Of a stretch of 64,000 nt of DNA, positions 10,219 to 19,174 are shown one piece after another. Numbering within the stretch: position 1 is the first letter of the stretch; every line of letters starts with the position of its first letter. This DNA is from Micromonospora sp. FIMYZ51. GTDB taxonomy: Bacteria > Actinomycetota > Actinomycetes > Mycobacteriales > Micromonosporaceae. Under the pieces are notes generated by a model. It saw nothing but the letters and a program-made list of their open reading frames with translations, was not told where the DNA came from and did no database searches. A program made the translations under genes and the position numbers. The stretch spans positions 2,232,001 to 2,296,000 of the forward strand of contig NZ_CP134706.1 in assembly GCF_038246755.1 (NCBI RefSeq). Reading direction: 5' to 3'.

Positions 10219-10986
10219 ATGTTTACGGGTTTGGTGGGTCATACCGGCTTCGTCGGCGGGAACCTGTCCCGGCAGCGGACGTACGATCTTCAGGTGAACC
10301 GGGGCACCGTCGGTGCGCTCGACGGCCGCCGGTTCACCCGGCTGGTCATCAGCGGAGCAGCCGGCCTGAAATGGCGGGCGAACGCCGAGCCGGACGCCGA
10401 TGCCGACGCCATCGACACCCTGATCGCCCACCTGCGTACCACCACTGCGGACGAGGCGGTGCTCATCTCGACGATCGAGGTGTATCCCGAGCCGCGCGGG
10501 GTGGACGAGACGACCCGCCTCGACCCGGCCCGGCACCCACAGGCGTACGGGCGCAATCGGGCCCGGCTGGAGCGGTTCGTCCAGGAGCACTACCCCCGCT
10601 GCCTGGTGGTCCGGTTGCCCGCGCTGTTCGGGCCGGGCCTGCGCAAGAACCTGATCTATGACCTGACCACCGGGCGGACCGAGGAGTACTGCCACCACGA
10701 GTCCACCTTCCAGTTCTACGACCTGGTGCGGTTGACCCGTGACATCGAGCTGGCCGTGGCCGCCGGGCTCACCGTGCTCAACCTGGCCACCGAGCCGCTC
10801 GCCGCGCAGACCGTCGCGCAGCAGGTCTTCGGGCGGACCCTGACCTGCGAGTCGGTGCCGAAGGTCGACTACGACATGCGGACCCGCCACGGTGCGGTGT
10901 TCGGTGTCGACGGGCCGTACGTCTGTGCCCGCGACGAGGTGCTGGCCGGGCTGCGTGCGTTCGCCGGAAACCAGGTGCCGGCATGA
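10219..10986 (+). CDS. NAD-dependent epimerase/dehydratase (SDR), small
   Basis: A 255-residue extended SDR. GLVGHTGFVGGNLSR at the N-terminus is the nucleotide-binding GxxGxxG. LISTIEVYP carries the catalytic Ser/Thr region. The active-site tyrosine motif reads YGRNR where YxxxK is usual, so the catalytic lysine is replaced by arginine. RLPALFGPGLRKNLIYDL matches the substrate lobe. The protein is about 60 residues shorter than typical sugar epimerases. GAGG precedes the ATG. It overlaps the next gene by 4 bases. Its substrate is probably a nucleotide sugar, but the missing lysine leaves the reaction open. Confidence 0.75.
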   Translation: MFTGLVGHTGFVGGNLSRQRTYDLQVNRGTVGALDGRRFTRLVISGAAGLKWRANAEPDADADAIDTLIAHLRTTTADEAVLISTIEVYPEPRGVDETTRLDPARHPQAYGRNRARLERFVQEHYPRCLVVRLPALFGPGLRKNLIYDLTTGRTEEYCHHESTFQFYDLVRLTRDIELAVAAGLTVLNLATEPLAAQTVAQQVFGRTLTCESVPKVDYDMRTRHGAVFGVDGPYVCARDEVLAGLRAFAGNQVPA

Positions 10987-11795
10987 AGGTGGCCATCAGC
11001 AACATCGCCTGGGAGCCCGCCGACGACGAGAAGGTCGCCGATCTGCTGCGTCACGTCGGAGTCGACGGCATCGAGGTGGCGCCGACGAAGATCTGGCCGG
11101 ATCTCACCGCCGTGACTCCCCAGGAGGCCAGCGGGTACGCGCGCACCTGGGCGCGGGCCGGCCTGCCGGTGGTGGCCGCCCAGTCGCTGCTGTACGGGCG
11201 GCCCGATCTCACCCTGTTCGGACCGGATCGGGAGAGGTTCGTCGGGTACCTGGCCCGGGTGATCGACTTGTGCGTCGCGATGGGTGCCACCGTGCTGGTC
11301 TTCGGCAGTCCGCGCAACCGGCGACGGGACGGGCTGCCCGTGAAGGTTGCGGACCGGATCGCCGTCGAGGTCTTCGGGCGGCTGGCGGACCGGGCGACGG
11401 CGCTCGGCGCGAGCCTCTGTCTGGAGGCCAACCCCGCCGAGTACGGCACCGACTACCTCACCCGGGCGGTGGAGGCGGCGGCGCTGGTCCGCGCGGTCGA
11501 CTCGCCGGGGCTGCGGTTGCATCTGGACACCGCGTGCCTGGCGCTGGCGGGCGAGGACGGGGCGGCGTGCGTGCGCAGGTTCGCCCCGTTGCTGCGGCAC
11601 ACCCATGTGAGCGAACCCGACCTCGGACCGGTTGGCGATCCCGATCCGCGGCACCGCGATTTCGCGGCCGCCCTGTCTGCGGTGGGCTACCCGGGTTACC
11701 TGAGTGTGGAGATGCGACAGGTGGCCGGTGATCGGCGGGCCGCCGTGGAACGGGCCGCCCGGTACGCGGTGACCCTGTGTGGCGGGCGACCATGA
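10983..11795 (+). CDS. Sugar phosphate isomerase/epimerase (TIM barrel)
   Basis: A 270-residue xylose-isomerase-like TIM barrel (AP endonuclease 2 superfamily). MKVAISNIAWEP starts the barrel and GVDGIEVAPTKIWP the second strand. The metal ligands appear as E in LCLEANPAEYG, D in LHLDTACLAL, H in RHTHVSEPDLGPV and E in YLSVEMRQ. The length is typical. ATGA overlaps join it to the SDR gene before it and the GT2 gene after it, so the three probably act on one sugar: remodelling by SDR and isomerase, then transfer. The exact substrate is unknown. Confidence 0.75.
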   Translation: MKVAISNIAWEPADDEKVADLLRHVGVDGIEVAPTKIWPDLTAVTPQEASGYARTWARAGLPVVAAQSLLYGRPDLTLFGPDRERFVGYLARVIDLCVAMGATVLVFGSPRNRRRDGLPVKVADRIAVEVFGRLADRATALGASLCLEANPAEYGTDYLTRAVEAAALVRAVDSPGLRLHLDTACLALAGEDGAACVRRFAPLLRHTHVSEPDLGPVGDPDPRHRDFAAALSAVGYPGYLSVEMRQVAGDRRAAVERAARYAVTLCGGRP

Positions 11796-12598
11796 CCGAG
11801 CTGCGGCAGGTGACCTGCCCGGACTGGCAGGTACCCCCACACGAGCGGCGGGACTTCGCCCCCCGGCGCAGCCGGTACGCGGTGGTGGTGCCCGTGATCA
11901 ACGAGGGCGAGCGGATCCAGGCCCAGGTGCGCCGGATGTTCGCCTGCGGCCACGGCCTGGACGTGCTGATCGCCGACGGCGGCAGCACGGACGGCTCGCT
12001 CGCCGAGGACTTCCTGGCCGCCCACGGCGTACGGTCGTTGCTGACCAAGACCGGGCCGGGCCGGCTCAGCGCCCAACTGCGGATGGCCTTCGCCGCCGCC
12101 ATGGCCGACGGCTACCAGGGCGTGATCACCGTGGACGGCAACGGCAAGGATGGCGTCGAGGCCATCGCGCGCTTCGCGGCCACCCTGGACGCGGGGTACG
12201 ACTACGTGCAGGGTTCCCGTTTCGTCCCCGGCGGCCGGGCGGAGAACACCCCCTGGTCACGGTATCTGGGGATCCGGCTGGTGCACGCGCCGCTGCTGTC
12301 GGCCGGTGCGCGAAAGTGGTACACGGACACCACCAACGGGTTTCGGGGCCACTCGGCACGACTGCTTACCGATCCCCGGGTGGATGTGTTCCGGGAGGTC
12401 TTCGACGCCTACGAGCTGTTGACCTACCTGCCGGTGCGGGCGGCCCGGCTGGGCCTGCGGGTCTGTGAGGTGCCGGTGATCCGGGCCTATCCGTCGGGGG
12501 CGGTGCCTACCAAGATCAAAGGCTGGTCCGGGAACCTGGACATGTTCGCCGTCGCTGCCCGCGCGGCGATCGGCCGCTACAACCCGACCCATGACTGA
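11792..12598 (+). CDS. GT2 glycosyltransferase (DPM-like, soluble)
   Basis: A 268-residue GT-A protein. VVVPVINEGERIQAQV opens the fold. LIADGGSTDGSL holds the donor-site aspartate, and ITVDGNGKDG replaces the more usual DxD with a DGNGKD loop. TTNGFRGHSARLL and the AYELLTYLPVRAARLG helix resemble dolichol-phosphate-mannose-synthase-like enzymes, but no C-terminal membrane helix is present. The ATG overlaps the isomerase stop by 4 bases. It closes the plus-strand arm of the divergent module. 210 bases without a gene follow; they hold a small GCGAGC/GCTCGC hairpin at 12719-12733 and the leader of the next operon. Confidence 0.8.
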   Translation: MTELRQVTCPDWQVPPHERRDFAPRRSRYAVVVPVINEGERIQAQVRRMFACGHGLDVLIADGGSTDGSLAEDFLAAHGVRSLLTKTGPGRLSAQLRMAFAAAMADGYQGVITVDGNGKDGVEAIARFAATLDAGYDYVQGSRFVPGGRAENTPWSRYLGIRLVHAPLLSAGARKWYTDTTNGFRGHSARLLTDPRVDVFREVFDAYELLTYLPVRAARLGLRVCEVPVIRAYPSGAVPTKIKGWSGNLDMFAVAARAAIGRYNPTHD

Positions 12599-12808
12599 CA
12601 GCGGTCGAATATGAGTCGCTGGTCGGCGTGGAACGGCAGCGTGTCGACGAAAAACCGGCCTTCGGTACGGGTGCGGCGCTAATATCCAGTCCGTTGCGTT
12701 CCGCCAATGGATTTCAAGGCGAGCGATGCTCGCGGAATTGTGGGCTCGCCACATTCTGCCCGTCGCCGCCGATGCGGCTCCGCTTCCCGCTCAGCAATAG
12801 GAGAACGA

Positions 12809-13663
12809 ATGAACTGGGCTGTTCCCGCAGTCGTGCGGCAGAGCGGCAACGTAATCGCCTTTGTCTGGTCGCATCCCGCCAACCGTGGCGCTCGGCTCGG
12901 TGGGCTCGCTCGTGCCGTGCGTTTTCAACTGCGCGGGCGGATGGGCCTGCGCACCCTGACCCGGGTGGGCAGCGGTGGCCGGATGTGGGCCGAGCTGCAT
13001 TACCACGGAGCCTCGAAGGTTGCCTACGTCAATCCGCCTGACTGGAACGAGATGCTGGCGTGGCGACGCATCCTGCAACCCGGGGATCTCTTTGTCGACG
13101 TGGGCAGCAACGTCGGTGCGTACGCGCTCTTCGCCGCGGACGCGGGCGCGGAGGTCATCGCGATCGAGCCGAGCCGGGAGAGCGCGCGACGCCTGCGGGA
13201 GAACGTCGCGCTCAACGACTTTCCGGTCTCGGTTCTCGAATGCGGGCTGGCCGACCGCCCGGGCGAACTGCGGCTCACGACTGGCCGCGACACCACGAAC
13301 CATCTCCTGCTCGGGCCGGACGCCGACGGAGAGGTGGTCGCTGTCGACACGTTGGACAACGTTCTCGGGGACCGGTTCGCGGTGGGTGTGAAGATCGACG
13401 TCGAGGGCGTCGAACGCCTGGTGCTCGACGGGGCCCGGGAAGCCCTGCGGCAGCACCGGATCGGGGTGCTGCAAATCGAGTGGAACGGGATGAGCCGCCG
13501 CCTGCTGGGCGAGGATCGACTACCCATCGCGGCCCTGCTCGAAGAGTGCGGCTACCAGCTCGTACGCCCCGACGAGCGAGGAGTTTTCCAGGACGCCGAG
13601 GCCGTCGCCACCTCGGCGCAGGACATGTTCGCGGTCCTGCCGGAATACCGATCTGGAATGTAA
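12809..13663 (+). CDS. FkbM-family methyltransferase
   Basis: A 284-residue SAM-dependent methyltransferase. Motif I is LFVDVGSNVGAYALFAADAG and motif II is EVIAIEPSRESARRL. VKIDVEGVERLVLDGA is the typical FkbM acidic motif. FkbM enzymes O-methylate sugars or polyketide hydroxyls, so O-methylation of the glycan is likely. The ATG at 12809 follows AGGAG at 12799-12803 and gives a normal N-terminus; upstream reading is a low-quality extension. It is the first gene of a five-gene plus-strand operon. The DNA just before and after it is less GC-rich than its neighbours. Confidence 0.85.
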   Translation: MNWAVPAVVRQSGNVIAFVWSHPANRGARLGGLARAVRFQLRGRMGLRTLTRVGSGGRMWAELHYHGASKVAYVNPPDWNEMLAWRRILQPGDLFVDVGSNVGAYALFAADAGAEVIAIEPSRESARRLRENVALNDFPVSVLECGLADRPGELRLTTGRDTTNHLLLGPDADGEVVAVDTLDNVLGDRFAVGVKIDVEGVERLVLDGAREALRQHRIGVLQIEWNGMSRRLLGEDRLPIAALLEECGYQLVRPDERGVFQDAEAVATSAQDMFAVLPEYRSGM

Positions 13664-13780
13664 TTCATGAAGTAATTAATGGCCAGAAATCCCTTGTTTC
13701 TCATTTATGCTTCATTTCGGCAGTCTGGACCGAGGTTCCGTGGTCACGCCGCCACGGTCACGCGAACGATGGGGAGTGCG

Positions 13781-15625
13781 ATGACTCTGGGCAGCACGGA
13801 AGCGCCTGCCGGCAACGACGGGATGGTGCGTACGCTGCGGCGGGCCATGGCGCTGCTCGACCGCCAGTCCCGTCGCCGCTACATCCTCGCCGTGCCGGCC
13901 GCGCTCGTCGTGATGGTCCTGGAACTCGTCGGCTTCATCGCGCTGGCTGCCGTGGTGCAGGTGCTGACCACACCCGCCCTGCTCTCCACCGCCGGACCGA
14001 AGAGCCTCATCGGCATCACCCAGGGCATCGTGGGGGCAGGGTCGCCAACCGCGTACGTCGCCACCGTGGGGACGATCGCGATCGGTCTGCTCATCGCCCG
14101 TGGTGTGTTCGCCTCGATCGTGGCCTGGTGGCAGGCGAGCGTGCTGGCCCGGGCAGAGGCCGGCCTGTCGACGCGGCTGTTCCGGACGTTCCTCACCGCC
14201 GATTACGGGTTTCATCTGGAACATCACTCGGCCGAACTCACCCGGACGGTCGCCGTGTCCGTGCGGTTGATCATAGCCCGCGTCCTGCTGCCGGGTGCCG
14301 TCGTCATCATCGAGGGCGCCCTCATCGTGGGGCTCGGTTGTGCGCTCCTGGTCATGGAGCCGATGCCCGCGCTGACCTCGATGACCACGCTGGGCCTGGC
14401 GATGGCGCTCTATCTGGTGGGGGTTCGACGCAAGGCGCGCCGCATCGGTCTCGACGACGAGCGGCTCAGCGCCCTGGACCAGCGCATCGTCCAGGAGGGA
14501 CTCGGTGCGGTAAAGGTGCTCACCATCCTTGAGCGCCGCGCTCAGGTGATCTCCCGCTTTGACACCTCCCGCCACCAGCACACCCAGGCCCTGCGAGGTC
14601 TGCTCTTCATGTCCAACCTCTCGCGCTACTACCTTGAGTCGGTCGTCCTCGTCGTGGCCGCCACGATCGCCGCGGTGGCGCTCTACGACGGTCGCGCCGG
14701 CGCGCTCGGCTCCATCGGCGTCATCCTCGCCGGATCCATGCGCCTGCTGCCCTCGGTGCAGCGGTTGCTGGTGGCGCTGAACACCATCAGAGCCGGTGCC
14801 GGCAGCATCGACACGATCGAGCGGGATCTGTCGTTGGCCGCAGCCAGTGGCAGCCACGCGCCAGCCGGGACGCCCACGGCACCCGTGTCGTTCCGGGAAC
14901 ACATCGAGTTCCGCGGCCTCAGCTACCGGTACCCGTCCGCGCCGACGTCGGTGCTGCACGCGGTCGACCTGGTCATCCGGTACGGCGAGTCGGTGGGCAT
15001 CAGCGGGACGTCGGGTTCGGGGAAGACGACCCTCGTCGACGTGCTCACCGGTCTGCTGCTGCCCACCGCCGGCGGACTCTACGTCGACGGTGTGCAGATC
15101 ACCCGGGCCAATCTCGCCTCCTGGCGTCGGCAGATCGGCTACGTGCCGCAGGAGACCGTGATCGTGGACGACACCGTACGGCGCAACGTCGCGCTGGGGC
15201 TCGACGACCCGGACATCGACGACGAGGCCGTCTGGCGGGCGCTGGAGTTGGCTCAGTTGCGTGACCTGGTCGACGGGCTGGCGGGCGGCCTGGACAGCCG
15301 CCTCGGCGAGCGAGGCGTACGCATGTCGGGCGGCCAGCGCCAACGCATCGGGATCGCCCGCGCGCTGTACCACCGGCCGCGCATCCTGGTGCTCGACGAG
15401 GCAACCGCCGCGCTCGACGGCGCGACCGAGGAGCAGATCGTCTCCACGATCGAACGGCTGCACGGCGAGGTCACCATCGTGATGGTCGCGCACCGGCTCA
15501 GCACCATCGAGCGTTGTGACACCCAGGTGCTACTGGAGCAGGGGCGTATCGAGCGGATCCGCACCCTGTCGGCGTCGCATCCACCACCCCGACATGCCCT
15601 GACCGAAGTGCCCGCGACCAGCTGA
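13781..15625 (+). CDS. ABC exporter/flippase, fused TMD-NBD (PglK-like)
   Basis: A 614-residue half-transporter. The N-terminal 320 residues hold about six membrane segments. The ATPase domain follows: Walker A GTSGSGKT at about 408, YVPQETVIVDDTVRRNVALG around the Q-loop, signature MSGGQRQR at about 515, Walker B ILVLDEATAALD at about 534 and H-loop VAHRLS at about 570. Layout and context resemble PglK-type flippases that turn undecaprenyl-diphosphate oligosaccharides across the membrane. The ATG at 13781 follows GGGGAG; an ATG at 13679 without a ribosome site would add 34 residues. No Wzx-type flippase is visible in the window, so this is the best export candidate. Confidence 0.8.
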   Translation: MTLGSTEAPAGNDGMVRTLRRAMALLDRQSRRRYILAVPAALVVMVLELVGFIALAAVVQVLTTPALLSTAGPKSLIGITQGIVGAGSPTAYVATVGTIAIGLLIARGVFASIVAWWQASVLARAEAGLSTRLFRTFLTADYGFHLEHHSAELTRTVAVSVRLIIARVLLPGAVVIIEGALIVGLGCALLVMEPMPALTSMTTLGLAMALYLVGVRRKARRIGLDDERLSALDQRIVQEGLGAVKVLTILERRAQVISRFDTSRHQHTQALRGLLFMSNLSRYYLESVVLVVAATIAAVALYDGRAGALGSIGVILAGSMRLLPSVQRLLVALNTIRAGAGSIDTIERDLSLAAASGSHAPAGTPTAPVSFREHIEFRGLSYRYPSAPTSVLHAVDLVIRYGESVGISGTSGSGKTTLVDVLTGLLLPTAGGLYVDGVQITRANLASWRRQIGYVPQETVIVDDTVRRNVALGLDDPDIDDEAVWRALELAQLRDLVDGLAGGLDSRLGERGVRMSGGQRQRIGIARALYHRPRILVLDEATAALDGATEEQIVSTIERLHGEVTIVMVAHRLSTIERCDTQVLLEQGRIERIRTLSASHPPPRHALTEVPATS

Positions 15626-15641
15626 GAGTGGAGCGACAACC

Positions 15642-16799
15642 GTGCGGACAGACATTGCCACCGGCGGCCGGATGACGGTCGCGGTACTCACCCCCTGGTA
15701 CCCGGACGCCGACCATCCGTGGGACGGCACCTTCATCGCCAACCAGTGCGAGGCGCTGCGCGCATCCGGTGTGCGGGTACGGGTGTTCAAGGTGAACCGG
15801 CGGGGCCCGGTGTTCACGGTGCACGAGATCGACCCGGACACGCGGACGGTTGTTGCGTCGTCGAGTAGCCGATTCTTCGGCTCGCGTCACTTCGCCGCAC
15901 TGCTCGATGGGGGGCGGCTCTGGTCCGGAAGCTGCGACGCCGTCCTGGCCGAAGGCCCGTGGATGAGCACGCTGCTGCGGCGGGTGAACACGCCGGTGGT
16001 GGTGGTGCTGCACGGCCGCCAGCCGATGACCTCCTCGGGCGCCCGCACCGATCCGATCCGTCGGCGCATCATCGCCGCTTCCCTGGCACGGGCGGCGGCG
16101 CTTGTCGCCGTCGGTGCCGGTGTTCGGGAGGATCTACCACCCGAGCTGCGGCGGGCCTGCACGGTCATACCCAACGGGGTGCCACTTGACGCATTCCCTC
16201 GACGCGCCGTCTCCGCTTCCGCGCGGGCGAGCGCAGCCGACTTTCCACGCTTCGTCTCCGTCGGGAATGTGGGCGCCAACAAGAACCAGGAGACCGTCCT
16301 GCGGGCCTTCACCGCGGTACGGGAAACCTGGCCTGCGGCGAGCTGGTGGGTGGTGGGCGACGGCCCCGAACGACAGCGGTTGGCAAGGCTGCGTGACCAG
16401 TTGGGCCACCACGACCGGATCCACTTCACCGGTCGGCTGGCACCCGCCGAGGTGGCGGAGATTCTGCGCCAGTCCGACCTGTTCGTGTTGCCGTCCCGCG
16501 TCGAGGCGTTCGGCTGCGTGTACCTGGAGGCGATGGCGGTGGGCGTGCCCACGATCATGCCCCGGTCCGCCGGCATCGCGGCCCTCGTCGATGACGACCG
16601 GTACCTGCACGACGCGGACGACGGCCAGGAGATCCTGGCGAAGGCCACCGCGATCCTGTCGAGTCCGGCGCAGTACGAACAGGCCGTCGCGTACGGCCGG
16701 GCGCTCGCCGACCGGTGTACCTGGCAGGCCCACGCCGAGGCACTGGCCGACGTGCTCCGCAGATCCGTGACGGAGCGGGCGGCGGTGCTGGCGTCATGA
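15642..16799 (+). CDS. GT4 glycosyltransferase
   Basis: A 385-residue GT-B enzyme. VAVLTPWYPDADHPWDGTFI is the acceptor-side start and VVVVLHGRQP the middle. FVSVGNVGANKNQETVLRAF begins the donor domain, and LFVLPSRVEAFGCVYLEAMAVGVPTI gives the E-x7-E donor site. It should add one sugar to the lipid-linked repeat on the cytoplasmic face. The GTG at 15642 has GGAG about 10 bases upstream; an ATG at 15672 is an alternative. It lies 16 bases after the ABC gene and overlaps the pyruvyl transferase gene by 4 bases. Confidence 0.85.
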   Translation: MRTDIATGGRMTVAVLTPWYPDADHPWDGTFIANQCEALRASGVRVRVFKVNRRGPVFTVHEIDPDTRTVVASSSSRFFGSRHFAALLDGGRLWSGSCDAVLAEGPWMSTLLRRVNTPVVVVLHGRQPMTSSGARTDPIRRRIIAASLARAAALVAVGAGVREDLPPELRRACTVIPNGVPLDAFPRRAVSASARASAADFPRFVSVGNVGANKNQETVLRAFTAVRETWPAASWWVVGDGPERQRLARLRDQLGHHDRIHFTGRLAPAEVAEILRQSDLFVLPSRVEAFGCVYLEAMAVGVPTIMPRSAGIAALVDDDRYLHDADDGQEILAKATAILSSPAQYEQAVAYGRALADRCTWQAHAEALADVLRRSVTERAAVLAS

Positions 16800-17902
16800 C
16801 CGGAAGCCTCCGCAAGATGGCGAGCCGAATCGTCACGTACGCGCACGACTCGGTGCGGATCAGCACGGCCGAGGTCGGCACTGCGGTGTATGTCGGTCCG
16901 CGGGTGCCGGGGAACCTCAATCTCGGTGACAATCTCCTGTACTGGGCGCACCAGCATGCGCTCCCCGACATTCCGCTGCGGCAGGTGCACACCCTCCCGG
17001 CGCTCCTGGGGCCCGGCATCGTGCGGCGTCGTCAGTTGCGCGGGACCGTGCTGGGCGGCGGCACGCTTATCGGGTCGCCCGGTTTCCGGCGGGGGCTCGA
17101 ATCGGCGCTGGCCCTGCTGCCCGAGCACCCGGTGGTCAACCTCGGCACCGGAGTCGACGACCCGGCCATGCCGTCCGTCGGCACTCCCGGCGACAGCAGC
17201 GAACTTCGGGCCTGGATCCCGCTGCTGCGCGCCATGCCGAAGGTGTGGGTGCGTGGTCCGCTCTCCCGGGACCTGCTGCGTACCGCCGGCATCGATGCGC
17301 AGGTCAGTGGCGATCCGGTCCTGCTGTTCGCGCTCGACGCCGACCTGCACGACCGGCCCGCCGTGGGGCGGATCGGCATCAACCTCGGGATCACCGGCAA
17401 CCAGTGGCAGCGCAACCCAGCGGATCTGGTCCGCGCCGTGGTGGCGTACGGCCACCTGATGCAGGAGCGTGGCCTACAGGTGGTGCTCATCTCGGTGTGG
17501 GACAGCGACGATCCGATCACCGCGTCGGTCGCCGCCGAGCTTGGCTGCCCCGCCGTCCTCGCCGCCGAGCTGCGCACCGTTGGCACGATGCGGCGCGTGC
17601 TGAAGGACATCGACCTGCTCGTCGCCCAGAAGCTGCACGCGGTCGTCGGCGCCGCGTGCGTGGCCACCCCGTCGATCGCCCTTGAGTACCGCCCGAAGTG
17701 TCGGGACTTCCAGGAGTCGGTCGGCACCGGGCGTTGGACGCTGCGCACATCGGAGACGACTGCGGCGGCCCTTGCCGCGATGACCGGTCAGCTCTACGAG
17801 GAGCGAGAGGCGACGATAAAGACGCTGATCGAGCAGGTCACCATGCGTCGCGCGGCGATCAGCGCCGCTGCGTTCGAGGCGTACGACATTTTGAACGGAT
17901 AG
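16796..17902 (+). CDS. Polysaccharide pyruvyl transferase family protein
   Basis: A 368-residue protein of the CsaB/WcaK/ExoV type. The N-terminal VPGNLNLGDNLLYW matches the GNxGD start of the family. VLGGGTLIGSPGF, KVWVRGPLSRDLL, VSGDPVLLF and IGINLGITGNQW follow in family order, and VAQKLHAVVGAACVATPSIALEY near the C-terminus is the conserved K-LHA-I block. Members transfer pyruvate from PEP to a sugar as a ketal, adding negative charge. The ATG overlaps the GT4 stop (ATGA). The longer upstream reading is not needed. The acceptor sugar is unknown. Confidence 0.8.
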   Translation: MTGSLRKMASRIVTYAHDSVRISTAEVGTAVYVGPRVPGNLNLGDNLLYWAHQHALPDIPLRQVHTLPALLGPGIVRRRQLRGTVLGGGTLIGSPGFRRGLESALALLPEHPVVNLGTGVDDPAMPSVGTPGDSSELRAWIPLLRAMPKVWVRGPLSRDLLRTAGIDAQVSGDPVLLFALDADLHDRPAVGRIGINLGITGNQWQRNPADLVRAVVAYGHLMQERGLQVVLISVWDSDDPITASVAAELGCPAVLAAELRTVGTMRRVLKDIDLLVAQKLHAVVGAACVATPSIALEYRPKCRDFQESVGTGRWTLRTSETTAAALAAMTGQLYEEREATIKTLIEQVTMRRAAISAAAFEAYDILNG

Positions 17903-17906
17903 CGGC

Positions 17907-19163
17907 ATGGGCCTAACAGCGGAAGCCGGGTTGCTCGGCGCGGCAGTTCTGTTTCTACTCAACGTGCTGTTCATACCTGCCTCGGCGATGGTCGCAATGT
18001 CGATCATCTTGGTGGTGTGCTCGTCAACATACCTGGAGGGAACGGCCAGCACCGGGCTGTCCGAGATTGTGCGGTTCGCCAGCGTACTCGTGCTTGCCGG
18101 GGTTATCTGGAATCCAGCTGTCCAGGTTCCGAGCGGGGAACTCAGGCAGGTTCCGAACTGCATTCAGTTTGTTCGGGCGCTGACTGCGACGATAGTGGCA
18201 TACCTGGCGTTCTCCACCGTAGGGCACGGGATGTACTGGGAGTTCTTGCTCTACATTGCGGGTGCCGTGCTGGCGGTGATCTACGGAAGTATCTTCGTTC
18301 GGTGGATCCCTGGGGCGCAAATTCGCAATGGTGTCTTCGTGGCACTGCTTTTGGTGATGTCAGGCAGCGTTGCCTTCGGGCTACTCAGGCCGAGCGATGG
18401 CCTGCTCGGAGATCGGCTGAGAGGGCTCACCGTCAATCCGAACCTACTCGGGTTCTACACGGTTCTCACCTTTGCGCTCATCCTGTCATACCAGAGATTC
18501 AATAGCTGGCTGTTTGCTGCGGGCGCCGTGACCGGGGTCGCGCTGGTGTGGTCAGGAAGCCGTGCGGCGCTCGTCGCCACGGTGCTGTTGGTGACGGCGA
18601 ACCTCGCGCTGCGGCGGGGGCCGCTGCGGCCCTTGTGGCTATTGCTTGGAATGTCCAGCCTTGTCTTGGTGCTGGCGCACCCGGGCTGGGTGACGGAAAG
18701 TGATCTGACAATCCTCCGATCCAACAATTCGCGGACTGACTCCTACGAATACACCATGGCAGTTTTGAAAGGCACTGAATGGCGGGGCATCGGCCTGGAT
18801 GCCGAGGTGGTTCAGGTGGCCAGCACGCCGCTGCGCGCACTTACCCACGCGGGGCTCGTCGGCGGTATCGTCATTTTGGCGATGTACGCGGTGATCATTT
18901 ATTGCTCGGCAAAGGTTGGCCGACGAACCCTGCTGTTCGCCGGCGCGATGGTCGTGCACAGCTTTTTCGAGGGCTGGCTACTCACGCCGGTAGGGCCCAT
19001 GACGATGTGTTTTCTGGCTACCTGGTGTGCATTGGCGAAGTGTGAGAGTGCTGCTAGTGCTCCAGCCGCTCATGGCTGGAGTTCGTGGTTGAGGCGGCGT
19101 GCAGTGGGCTCGGCGGGCTCGGGTTTGGTGCTGGCACAGCATCCGACATCGAATTCACCTTGA
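17907..19163 (+). CDS. Wzy-like O-antigen polymerase/ligase membrane protein
   Basis: A 418-residue polytopic protein with about 10-11 hydrophobic segments. GLTVNPNLLGFYTVLTF followed by VWSGSRAALVATVLL is the Wzy_C/O-antigen ligase hallmark, with the RLRGLTVNPN loop before it. A large external loop, WVTESDLTILRSNNSRTDSYEY, precedes the last membrane segments. It should polymerise repeat units outside the membrane. Its codon use and base composition are visibly less GC-rich than the neighbouring genes, as is common for polymerase genes. It starts 4 bases after the pyruvyl transferase and ends 11 bases before a convergent gene. Confidence 0.8.
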   Translation: MGLTAEAGLLGAAVLFLLNVLFIPASAMVAMSIILVVCSSTYLEGTASTGLSEIVRFASVLVLAGVIWNPAVQVPSGELRQVPNCIQFVRALTATIVAYLAFSTVGHGMYWEFLLYIAGAVLAVIYGSIFVRWIPGAQIRNGVFVALLLVMSGSVAFGLLRPSDGLLGDRLRGLTVNPNLLGFYTVLTFALILSYQRFNSWLFAAGAVTGVALVWSGSRAALVATVLLVTANLALRRGPLRPLWLLLGMSSLVLVLAHPGWVTESDLTILRSNNSRTDSYEYTMAVLKGTEWRGIGLDAEVVQVASTPLRALTHAGLVGGIVILAMYAVIIYCSAKVGRRTLLFAGAMVVHSFFEGWLLTPVGPMTMCFLATWCALAKCESAASAPAAHGWSSWLRRRAVGSAGSGLVLAQHPTSNSP

Positions 19164-19174
19164 ATCGGCAGTAC

